A stretch of DNA of 63,644 nt from JBIOJM01 sp044450785 (GTDB lineage Bacteria > Planctomycetota > Planctomycetia > Isosphaerales > Isosphaeraceae). The stretch covers positions 1 through 63,644 of the forward strand of contig JBIOJM010000014.1 in the NCBI GenBank assembly GCA_044450785.1, read 5' to 3'. The notes below the pieces were generated by a model, which was given only the letters and a program-made list of their open reading frames with translations, did no database searches and was not told the origin of the DNA. Every line of letters begins with the position of its first letter. The stretch's first letter is position 1. The position numbers and the translations under genes are program-made. Positions 44,311 through 51,377 of the stretch are shown here, piece by piece.

Positions 44311-45153
44311 TCATTCCAAAGGCCGGAGCTCCACGTTCCGAAAGTACATCTCGGCCGCCTCGATCTCGAGCGCGATCCGGCCGCGGGTGATCGGCCGGGG
44401 TGAGCCTGGTTTTGCCGGGTCGTCGAACCGGACGTTGCGCGCCTGGTTGACCACGTGGCCGTTCAGGATGTGGACCGTGGTGTCGCCGCGCGCGATCACC
44501 TCGATGGTGTTCCAGCCGTCGACCTCGAACTCGCCCGGCATGCGCTTTTGGTAGCCGATACCACGTCCTCCCAGGACCCGTGATTGGCCGCCTTGCTTCG
44601 GGTCTTGATAGGTGGCTTCCTGGGCGCCGCGCGTCTTCGGGTCGATCCAGGTGTCGACCGCGAACCCGTAAAGCGTCAGCAGGTCGCCGACGTCGCCCTG
44701 CTGGATCTGGAACTGAAGCGACCGGGGCCACACCGCGTCTGGCCCGAGGATGTGGTAGTACAATCCCGCATCGCGCTTCAGCGCAAACCGTGGCTGGAAT
44801 TTCTTGGTCCCCCAGCGGTACTGCAAGCGCAGGTGATAATCGCCGTACTCTTTCTCGGTGGCGATGTAGCCCATCACCACATGGCTCGCCTCGGCGGCTT
44901 CCTTGTAGAGGTGGATCGCGCCGTCTTCAATGGCGATCACGCGGTCCGGGTCGCGATTCTTGCCGTGTTTCTGCAAGAACGTGTACCAGCCCGTCAGATC
45001 GCGGCCATTGAAGAGAGAAGTCCATTGCGGGGTGACCGGGTTGGACGTGGATCTCGGCGTGGGCGACGTCGCTCGGAGTCGCGTGCCCCCTGGAGCGGTC
45101 TCCTGCCCGAAACTCACGAGGGTAATGCCTGCCACAAGCGTAAGCGCCAGCAT
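44311..45153 (-). CDS. DUF1080 (3-keto-disaccharide hydrolase-like) secreted protein
   Basis: This 280-aa protein has a signal peptide (MLALTLVAGITLVSFG) and the DUF1080 domain: WTSLFNGRDLTGWYTFL near residue 45, VMGYIATEKEYGDYHLRLQY near 95, and a beta-sandwich with SLQFQIQQGDVGDLL, EVDGWNTIEVIARG, RGRIALEIEAAEMYFRNVEL. Some members hydrolyse 3-keto-disaccharides in the periplasm. GGGG lies 6 nt before the ATG. It is expected to act on plant or algal sugars, which fits a planctomycete. Confidence 0.85.
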   Translation of the reverse strand: MLALTLVAGITLVSFGQETAPGGTRLRATSPTPRSTSNPVTPQWTSLFNGRDLTGWYTFLQKHGKNRDPDRVIAIEDGAIHLYKEAAEASHVVMGYIATEKEYGDYHLRLQYRWGTKKFQPRFALKRDAGLYYHILGPDAVWPRSLQFQIQQGDVGDLLTLYGFAVDTWIDPKTRGAQEATYQDPKQGGQSRVLGGRGIGYQKRMPGEFEVDGWNTIEVIARGDTTVHILNGHVVNQARNVRFDDPAKPGSPRPITRGRIALEIEAAEMYFRNVELRPLE

Positions 45154-45312
45154 CGCCGGCCCCTTTCCTCGAAGATGACCCGAAAAGACGATGACGTGGA
45201 GATCACCAGAAACGCTCGATCATACCGACTCATTGCTCGGACCGCGACTCGCCTCGACCGCGCGACGCTTTGAACCTTGACAGAGGCATCGGCATCCTCT
45301 TATCATTTCGTT
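45154..45312. other. Intergenic before the retron
   Basis: Divergent spacer between the DUF1080 gene and the retron non-coding RNA, about 160 nt. It should hold the retron promoter. TTGACA is present at 45276 on the plus strand, and TATCAT lies about 20 nt further at 45301, a plausible -35/-10 pair ending about 7 nt before the RNA's a1 arm. Confidence 0.5.
45276..45306 (+). promoter_or_regulatory. Candidate sigma70-type promoter for the retron RNA
   Basis: TTGACA at about 45276-45281 and TATCAT at 45301-45306, spacing about 19 nt (longer than the usual 17). Transcription would start near 45312-45314, exactly at the base of the a1 arm. This fit supports both the promoter and the RNA boundary. 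Confidence 0.5.
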
Positions 45313-45486
45313 CAGTGGTGGCGGCGCTCCAAGTGGGTGGAGAGGCCGTCCTTGGCGGTCGTTTTCCACGCTCCGGGGTTACCCCGGGGACCAGCGTCAG
45401 CGGATCATTTCGGCGCGTGAGGCAGAGTGCGCTCGGCGCGCACGATTCCTCACGCCGGACGAGTCGGGTTGGAGCCCCCACCACTG
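45313..45486 (+). ncRNA. Retron msr-msd non-coding RNA
   Basis: The ends are complementary: CAGTGGTGGCGGCGCTCC (a1, 45313-45330) pairs with GGAGCCCCCACCACTG (a2, 45471-45486) over 16 bp with two single-C bulges (45322 and 45325). Inside are three hairpins: a weak one at 45337-45369 (GTGGA with TCCAC); CTCCGGGG/CCCCGGGG at 45371-45389 with a TTA loop; and a long one at 45415-45455 (GCGTGAGG with CCTCACGC, then GTGCGC with GCGCAC, loop TCGGC). A terminal a1/a2 stem, short msr hairpins and one long msd hairpin directly before an RT gene is the retron layout. The RNA would prime its own partial conversion to DNA. The branching G and msd limits cannot be fixed by eye. Confidence 0.7.
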
Positions 45487-45501
45487 TCCTCGACCAATCG
45501 G

Positions 45502-46833
45502 GTGCCTTCGTTCGTGATCCGCGGCCTGGCCGAGGCGTTTCTGGCGGGCCCCTGGGACCTCGATGACCTCGTCGAGCGGGGCGGTCGTGTTCTGGGCCGC
45601 AAGTATCGCTGGCTCCGCCCACTGGCCGGCCGAGTGCTGGCCGCTTTCGCGGAGGCGCCTCGGCCCCGAGTCGCACGCCTGGCCGGGTTCTTGCGAGACG
45701 ACCATGGATTCCAGAAGGCATCCCGTCGGCATGAGCTGACGCTCCATTTCGCTCGGTGGCCCACGCCGGTGATGATGCCGGCACCAGGGGCGCCGGCATC
45801 ATGGCCGGTTCCGGCGCTCGCGACGGAGGCTGAGCTGGCCAGGTTCCTGGACCTCGAGTTGAACGAACTCGATTGGTTTGCCGACTGCCAGGCCCGCGAA
45901 CGCACCGCCCGCGTCGAGCCGCTCCGCCATTACCGATACCGATGGGTGGCGAAGCCGTCCGGATCGCTCCGCTTGATCGAAGCGCCCAAGCCGCGTCTGA
46001 AGCGGCTGCAGCGCCGGTTGCTCGATGCGATCCTGCTGCCCGTCCCCCCGCACGAGTCTGCCCATGGTTTTCGACCCGGCCGGTCGGTCACGACGTTCGT
46101 CGCGCCCCATGTCGGTCGAACAATCGTGCTGAAGATGGACCTTCGCGACTTCTTCGTTTCGATTTCGAGCGCTCAGGTCGTCTCGATCTTTCTCACGGCG
46201 GGCTATCCCGAACCGGTCGCTCGTTTGCTCACGGGACTTTGCACCAACACGGTTCCTCTCGATGTCTGGAATCAGTCAGCCCGGCTCGCGACGGGCCCCG
46301 CCGGTTCGGCGGTGAGCTGGCGAGCCCGGCGGCTTTATCGTCAGCCGCACCTGCCCCAGGGTGCGCCGACGTCGCCGGCCCTGGCCAACCTCGCCGCCTA
46401 CCGGCTCGACGCGCGGTTGACTGGTCTGGCGAATGCTGCCCAGGCCAGCTACACCCGCTACGCCGACGACCTGGTCTTTTCCGGAGGTGAATCCTTCGCG
46501 CGATCGATCGGCCGGTTCGCGATCCATGTTGCCGCGATCGCGCTCGAGGAAGGCTTCGCTGTTCAGCACAAGAAGACGCGTATCATGCGCCAGGGAGTCA
46601 GGCAACTCGCAGCGGGGGTCGTGATCAATCAGAGGATCAACATAAAGAGGCACGATTACGACCGGCTCAAGGCGATCTTGTGGAACTGCGCCCGGCATGG
46701 ACCGCACGGACAGAACCGCGCCAAGGTGGCCGACTTCCGCGCGCACCTGGCCGGCTGCGTCGCCCACGCCGCGCGGATCAACCCCGAGCGCGGTCAAAAG
46801 TTGGTGCGATTGTTCGAGCGGATCTCATGGTGA
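45502..46833 (+). CDS. Retron-type reverse transcriptase with N-terminal extension
   Basis: This 443-aa RT has an N-terminal extension of about 140 residues, then RT motifs: LRLIEAPKPRLKRLQRRLL, HGFRPGRSV (188-196), VLKMDLRDFFVSIS (catalytic Asp), LPQGAPTSPALANLA (284-298) and YTRYADDLVFSG (catalytic YADD, 320-323), and a thumb ending INPERGQKLVRLFERISW. The overall plan is like myxobacterial retron RTs such as Mx162. The retron X motif NAxxH is FVAPH here and the VTG of the Y region is AAG (370-372). GTG at 45502 is the first in-frame start after the RNA; an upstream GTG at 45427 lies inside the msd hairpin and is unlikely. No obvious effector follows: glcD is next. Confidence 0.8.
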   Translation: MPSFVIRGLAEAFLAGPWDLDDLVERGGRVLGRKYRWLRPLAGRVLAAFAEAPRPRVARLAGFLRDDHGFQKASRRHELTLHFARWPTPVMMPAPGAPASWPVPALATEAELARFLDLELNELDWFADCQARERTARVEPLRHYRYRWVAKPSGSLRLIEAPKPRLKRLQRRLLDAILLPVPPHESAHGFRPGRSVTTFVAPHVGRTIVLKMDLRDFFVSISSAQVVSIFLTAGYPEPVARLLTGLCTNTVPLDVWNQSARLATGPAGSAVSWRARRLYRQPHLPQGAPTSPALANLAAYRLDARLTGLANAAQASYTRYADDLVFSGGESFARSIGRFAIHVAAIALEEGFAVQHKKTRIMRQGVRQLAAGVVINQRINIKRHDYDRLKAILWNCARHGPHGQNRAKVADFRAHLAGCVAHAARINPERGQKLVRLFERISW

Positions 46834-46997
46834 ACGGCCGCAATGCGGGCCTTGAGTGTGGTGATCCTGGATTCACTCCCATCTCCGCCGGCTGGCCGAG
46901 ACCGCTTCATTGTGCCATGATTGACGACGCTCGCAAGACGCAAGACGCGACAACGAACTCGGCTGATCGTTCCCTGGCTCGTGAGGACCCTCATCCC
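46834..46997. other. Spacer between retron RT and glcD
   Basis: 164 nt. A weak hairpin (GGCCGC...GCGGGCC, 46838-46853) follows the RT stop, without a T-tract. An alternative in-frame glcD start (ATG at 46917) lies here. Confidence 0.4.
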
Positions 46998-48470
46998 ATG
47001 ATCTCGGCAACGCGTGCTCATCCTCCCGGGAAAGTCACACGGAAAGCCGTGTCGGAATTGATCGCGGTCCTCGGTACGGAGAACGTGCTGCACCGCCCCG
47101 AGGAGATGCTGGTCTACGAATGCGACGGCTACATGGTCGAGAAGAGCATGCCGGACGTGGTCGTGTTTCCGACCTCGACCGAGCAAGTCGTGGAGGTCGT
47201 CAAGCTCTGCCATCGCCACGACATCCCGTTCGTTCCCCGCGGGGCCGGCACCAGCCTGGCCGGCGGCACGCTCACGATCGGGGGCGGGCTGATGGTCTGC
47301 CTGACCCGGATGAAGCGGATCCTCGAGGTGAACATCCGCGACCGATATGCCGTCGTCGAGTCGGGGGTGGTCAACATCTGGCTGACGCGCAGGCTCTCGG
47401 GAACGGGTTTTCACTACGCGCCCGACCCGTCGAGCCAGGGGGCCTGCACGATCGGGGGCAACGTCGCGACCAACTCGGGCGGGCCGCACACCCTCAAGTA
47501 TGGCGTGACCGTCAACCACATCAAGGGGGCGACGCTCGTCATGCCCGACGGCTCGCTCGTCGAGACCGGCGGGCCCACCGAGGACAACCCCGGCTACGAC
47601 CTGACCGGCTTGATCGTGGGCAACGAGGGGACGTTCGGCATCGTGACCAAGGTCGTCGTCAACGTGACGCGCGACCCCGAGGCGGGGCGCACCCTGCTGG
47701 CCGTCTTCGATTCGGTCGACTCCGCGACCGAGACCGTCAGCGGCATCATCGCCCAGGGGATCGTGCCGGCCGCCCTCGAGATGCTTGATAACCTCATGAT
47801 CCGGGCGGTCGAGCAGGCTTTCGGCTTCGGCTTTCCCGTCGAGGCCGGCGCCGTTTTGATTATCGAGGTCGACGGTCTCAACGCCGGTCTCGATCGCGAA
47901 GCCCAGGCCATCAGCGAGATCGTCAAGACACACGGCGGCTCCGTCGGCAAGTCGATCACCTGGCGGACCCGCAAGGAGCCCGAATACGTGGCCATCTGGA
48001 AGAGCCGCAAGTCCGCCTTCGGCGCGATCGGACGGCTCAGCCCGACCTATTGTACGCAGGATGGCGTGGTGCCCCGCACCAAGCTGCCTCATATCCTCCG
48101 GCACATCAACCAGGTCGGCCAGCGGCACAACCTTCGCGTCGCCAACGTCTTTCATGCCGGCGACGGCAACATCCACCCGATCCTGCTCTTCGACGAGCGC
48201 AACCCCGACGAGGTGAAGCGCGTCCTGCTGGCGAGTCACGAGATCCTCGACGAGTGCATCCGCTTGGGCGGCAGCGTCACCGGCGAGCACGGGATCGGAG
48301 TCGAAAAAATGGAGTTCATGCCCAAGCTCTTCTCGCCGGAAGACCTCGCCGCGATGGTGGCGCTGCGGGATACGTTCAACCCGGAGGGCCGATGCAACCC
48401 CTCGAAGATGCTCCCCGGCGGCGCGGGTTGCATCGAGCGCAAGAGCCCCGGGCACAAGGCGCCGGCCTGA
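46998..48470 (+). CDS. glcD: Glycolate oxidase subunit GlcD-like FAD oxidase
   Basis: This 490-aa flavoprotein has the FAD-binding PCMH domain: PDVVVFPTSTEQVVEVVKLC, FVPRGAGTSLAGGTLT, and GNVATNSGGPHTLKYGVTVN with GNEGTFGIVTKVVV. The C-terminal oxidase cap ends FHAGDGNIHPILLFD and GEHGIGVEKMEFMPKLF. With GlcE and GlcF it oxidises glycolate (or D-lactate) to glyoxylate, passing electrons to the membrane. GAGGA lies 9 nt before the chosen ATG; an ATG at 46917 is possible. First gene of the glc set. Confidence 0.85.
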   Translation: MISATRAHPPGKVTRKAVSELIAVLGTENVLHRPEEMLVYECDGYMVEKSMPDVVVFPTSTEQVVEVVKLCHRHDIPFVPRGAGTSLAGGTLTIGGGLMVCLTRMKRILEVNIRDRYAVVESGVVNIWLTRRLSGTGFHYAPDPSSQGACTIGGNVATNSGGPHTLKYGVTVNHIKGATLVMPDGSLVETGGPTEDNPGYDLTGLIVGNEGTFGIVTKVVVNVTRDPEAGRTLLAVFDSVDSATETVSGIIAQGIVPAALEMLDNLMIRAVEQAFGFGFPVEAGAVLIIEVDGLNAGLDREAQAISEIVKTHGGSVGKSITWRTRKEPEYVAIWKSRKSAFGAIGRLSPTYCTQDGVVPRTKLPHILRHINQVGQRHNLRVANVFHAGDGNIHPILLFDERNPDEVKRVLLASHEILDECIRLGGSVTGEHGIGVEKMEFMPKLFSPEDLAAMVALRDTFNPEGRCNPSKMLPGGAGCIERKSPGHKAPA

Positions 48471-48670
48471 ACTGACGGTCATGACAACTTCGAGAAGGGT
48501 GATGTGCGCACGGCGGTGCTAATGGCGGTCGGCGTGATGAACGCGGCCACTGCGACATTCACCCGGCGGCTCGGACGGGTTATCCTGGAAGCAGACGTGA
48601 TCGTCGTTGCGCCCATATCGGCGAGCAGAAACGGGTGGGCCTGGTTCCTGACTGAGGGAGAACGGACTTC
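48471..48670. other. Spacer in the glycolate oxidase cluster
   Basis: 200 nt between glcD and the unknown gene, no gene or clear hairpin seen. Confidence 0.4.
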
Positions 48671-49627
48671 GTGGGCAAGCGACCCCGATTCTCGCGCTGG
48701 CGGCGGCTCCCAGGCGTATTCCGGTCGGGAGAACACCGCCCGCCCGTCACGGGCACGGAGCTCGATCGGATCATCCTCTACGTACCGCCTCGCATTCTCG
48801 ACCTCGCCGAGGCCCTCGCCGAGAAGGCGGGTGTCGGGTCGGTCCAGGATTACTGTGCCCTCGTGTTGATGCAGGGCCTGGAGAACCAGCGGGTTCAGCA
48901 GAGGGTGGCCGAATTCGAGTCGAGGCGGGGCCCACTCGAAGGATTGAAGCAGATCGCCGACGATCCCCAGTATCTCGCGGAGTGGCAGCAGCGCTCCGAT
49001 GCCATGGCCGAAACCCCGCCCGGCAGTGTGTCCAACGATGAGGCGGGCGGATCGAACGCCGCTGGACCGGGCGAGCCGGTCGCTGTCGACATCGTCTACT
49101 CCGAGGGCGAACCGAGCTCCGTCGATTCGCCGGCCGAGCCGGTCGCCGCCGAGCTCAGCCGTGAGACGCCCGCGCTCGAACAGCCCTCTGTTCGCGTCGA
49201 ATCCTCCTCCGGTTTCGTGCCGGTCGTCACCTTGAGGTCAACGGTGCATTTGATGAGCGAACGATCACCGAGCGAAATCCTGTCGCGGCACGTCGCATCA
49301 GCGGAAGACGAGTGGGGGTTTTTGCCGTGCCTGCGACGTGGTGAGCCCGTCCCCGCCGCCAAGGCGGCCGAGATCATTCGCGCCTTGAGCGAGCTCGAGG
49401 AAGAGCTTCGCGGTGCCGAGGTCCTCAATCGTGGCACGGCCCATGCGCTTTACCGCCTGGCGCTCGAGTCGCAGGTCTTGCTCACCGATGCCTGGCCGGG
49501 CGCGTTCGACGAACGCGTCATCGCGGCCATCCGGTCGGTCCAGGAGGCCGTCGAACGCATCCTGTCGGGCCAGGACATCCGTTATTATCCCACTCCCCTC
49601 GATCCGGATCCGGAGCGCCCGAATTGA
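48671..49627 (+). CDS. Unknown protein within the glycolate oxidase cluster
   Basis: This 318-aa protein has no recognised domain. An N-terminal basic stretch (KRPRFSRWRRLPGVFRSGEH) precedes a helical region (DRIILYVPPRILDLAEALAE, VGSVQDYCALVLMQGLENQR). A disordered acidic linker follows (about 115-180). The C-terminal helical part is AKAAEIIRALSELEEELRGA, HALYRLALESQVLLTDAWPG. The start is a GTG with GGGAG 11 nt upstream. Its stop overlaps the glcE start as TTGA, so it is coupled to glycolate oxidase expression and may be an accessory or regulatory subunit. Confidence 0.65.
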   Translation: MGKRPRFSRWRRLPGVFRSGEHRPPVTGTELDRIILYVPPRILDLAEALAEKAGVGSVQDYCALVLMQGLENQRVQQRVAEFESRRGPLEGLKQIADDPQYLAEWQQRSDAMAETPPGSVSNDEAGGSNAAGPGEPVAVDIVYSEGEPSSVDSPAEPVAAELSRETPALEQPSVRVESSSGFVPVVTLRSTVHLMSERSPSEILSRHVASAEDEWGFLPCLRRGEPVPAAKAAEIIRALSELEEELRGAEVLNRGTAHALYRLALESQVLLTDAWPGAFDERVIAAIRSVQEAVERILSGQDIRYYPTPLDPDPERPN

Positions 49628-50886
49628 CCGCTAGATCGGAATGGCCCGACTCCCCGGCGGGCGGGACTCTCGGTGACGCTCGGTTCGCGCTCGCGACCTT
49701 GCGGCCCCCGCAGGTCGAAGCACTCTGCCAGACAGTCCGCGAGCATGTGGCCCTGGGCCACGCCATCTATCCCCAAGGCGGCAAGACGTCGCTCGACTAC
49801 GGCCGCGCTCCCGCGCGCCCGGGCGTGGCGATCGACACGACGCCGATCAGCCGGTTGATTGATTATCCCTTCGCCGACATGACCATCACGGTCGAGGCCG
49901 GCATGACATTATCGGCCCTGCGGCAGGTCCTCGCCGAACACGATCAACGCGTACTCGTCGATGCACCTTTTCCCGATCGGGCGACCCTGGGCGGGATCTA
50001 CGCGACCAGCACGACCGGACCGCGCCGGTACGCCGCGGGCCGGCCCCGTGACCAGTTGATCGGAGTCAGCTTCGTCACTTCCGGCGGCGTCGTGGTCAAG
50101 GGAGGCGGGCGAGTCGTCAAGAACGTCGCCGGCTACGATTTTCCCAAGCTCCTGACCGGCTCGCTCGGCACCCTCGGCATCATCACCCAGATGACGCTGA
50201 AAGTTCGCCCGATCCCCGAGGCTTCGGCAATCGTCTGGGTCCCTTTTTGGAACATGAAAACCCTGGTTGGCACGCTCGACGATCTCAACACCTCCGGAAC
50301 GAGGCCGATTGCGCTGGAACTCTTGAACTCCGCCGGCGCCCGCGCGGTCGGCCATGGGCTGGGCTTGCCGACCGGTCAAGGCATCCTCGCGATCGGCTAC
50401 GAGGACAGCGCGGGCTCTGTTCGCTGGCAGCTCGATCGTTTGAGAAGCGAGCTGAAACGAAACGATTTCGCGGTCGTCGAGGGCATCGAGGCCGAGCCCT
50501 TGTGGAAGGCACTGACCGAATTTCAGGCGATGCATCCGGGGCCGGTCAGCTTTGTCGCGAACCTGCGTCCCTCCTCGGTCATGTCATTCATGGAGCGGCT
50601 CGATCCCGAGGGCTGGTCGGTTCAGGCTCATGCCGGCAATGGGATCGTCCGCGCCCATGCGCTCGGTGACTGGAGCCTGGAAAAAGCGGCCCAGCAGATC
50701 GATAAACATCGCGGCCTGGCGACTCAGGATGGGGGTAATCTGATTCTCTCGCGGTGTCCGACCGACTGGAAAGATCGCCTGCGCGTCTGGGGCGAGCCAC
50801 GGGGTGATTGGCCGATCGGGGAACGAGTCAGGGCGGCGCTCGATCCGCACGCCGCCATGAACCCGGGCCGGTTCGTCGGAAGTTGA
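49624..50886 (+). CDS. glcE: Glycolate oxidase subunit GlcE-like FAD-binding protein
   Basis: This 420-aa protein has the FAD-binding half only: GHAIYPQGGKTSLDYG, TPISRLIDYPFADMTITVEA, GGIYATSTTGPRRYAAGRP, NVAGYDFPKLLTGSLGTLGI. GlcE lacks the complete oxidase cap and works as the second flavin subunit of glycolate oxidase. The start is TTG at 49624, overlapping the upstream stop by 4 nt; the overlap itself identifies the start. The FeS subunit GlcF follows after a 490-nt insertion. Confidence 0.85.
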   Translation: MTARSEWPDSPAGGTLGDARFALATLRPPQVEALCQTVREHVALGHAIYPQGGKTSLDYGRAPARPGVAIDTTPISRLIDYPFADMTITVEAGMTLSALRQVLAEHDQRVLVDAPFPDRATLGGIYATSTTGPRRYAAGRPRDQLIGVSFVTSGGVVVKGGGRVVKNVAGYDFPKLLTGSLGTLGIITQMTLKVRPIPEASAIVWVPFWNMKTLVGTLDDLNTSGTRPIALELLNSAGARAVGHGLGLPTGQGILAIGYEDSAGSVRWQLDRLRSELKRNDFAVVEGIEAEPLWKALTEFQAMHPGPVSFVANLRPSSVMSFMERLDPEGWSVQAHAGNGIVRAHALGDWSLEKAAQQIDKHRGLATQDGGNLILSRCPTDWKDRLRVWGEPRGDWPIGERVRAALDPHAAMNPGRFVGS

Positions 50887-50950
50887 AGACACGGCACGTC
50901 GCGTTCGCGCCTGGCCGCACCACACGCTTCTGTGCTCTAATAGCTGCCAG

Positions 50951-50982
50951 CCACTAGTGGGCCGTCAATCTGCGATTGACGG
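50951..50982. repeat. Palindrome and hairpin at the left edge of the inserted element
   Basis: CCACTAGTGG (50951-50960) is a perfect palindrome. Directly after it, CCGTCAATC (50962-50970) and GATTGACGG (50974-50982) form a 9-bp stem with loop TGC. No T-tract, so not a standard terminator. It lies 64 nt after the glcE stop, at the left border of the four-helix element. Confidence 0.6.
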
Positions 50983-51021
50983 GTAAACATGACCGACGAG
51001 ACCATGGCCACGACAAATCTC

Positions 51022-51300
51022 GAACGAAGAGGAAGATTAAGAGGAAGATTACGATTAGGAAGAGGATGAAGAGCACGATCAAGATTAAGAGGAGGATCTC
51101 ATGCACGTGCCTAATGAATGCTGGTTCGATCATGAAAAGCTGGAAGTCTATCGAGAAGCGATCGCTTTCATTGCATGGCTCTCGGCGCTTTTGGAAGAAA
51201 CGATGCGAATCGGTGAAGTCAAGTCCTGCTCTTGCTCTTGCTCTTGCTCTTAGTCCTCTTCGTAATCTTACTCTTCGTCTTACTTTTTCTCCCATGTGCG
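51022..51300. repeat. Inverted purine-rich arms around a small gene remnant
   Basis: The left arm (51022-51098) is AG-rich (GAAGAGGAAGATTAAGAGGA and following) and the right arm (51228-51292) is CT-rich (GCTCTTGCTCTTGCTCTTAG and following). The arms are imperfect inverted copies; AAGATTACGA at 51045-51054 matches TCGTAATCTT at 51260-51269. A transcript across them could form a long stem. The small gene at 51101-51253 lies between. Confidence 0.6.
51101..51253 (+). pseudogene. N-terminal remnant of a four-helix bundle protein
   Basis: The 50-codon frame reads MHVPNECWFDHEKLEVYREA, IAFIAWLSALLEETMRIGEV, then KSCSCSCSCS. The first 38 residues match the start of the four-helix bundle (23S rRNA intervening-sequence-type) proteins common in planctomycetes, which are normally 115-130 aa. 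The Ser-Cys repeat end comes from the CTCTTG repeat of the right arm, so the gene has been cut by the repeat. GGAGG is 5 nt before the ATG. Confidence 0.6.
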
Positions 51301-51377
51301 AGCCGCTCGTCAACCCGGCAATCGAAGATTGACAAGCCACTCGCCCTGTGCGCACGACCAAACAGGATGTCGACTTC

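Noticed and set aside
45371..45389. Hairpin CTCCGGGG/CCCCGGGG as a terminator of the DUF1080 gene
   Set aside because: Wrong strand for that gene, no T-tract, and it lies inside the a1/a2 pairing of the retron RNA.
46998..48470. glcD as the retron effector gene
   Set aside because: It is separated by 164 nt and belongs to the glc set by sequence and by the following glcE and glcF genes.
46794..48482. 562-codon frame opposite glcD
   Set aside because: Antisense to a clear FAD oxidase; composition only.
50976..51332. Lys/Arg-rich open frame on the plus strand in the glcE-glcF gap
   Set aside because: It reads through the AG-rich arm (RTKRKIKRKITIRKRMKSTI), so its composition comes from the repeat; the four-helix remnant in another frame matches a family.
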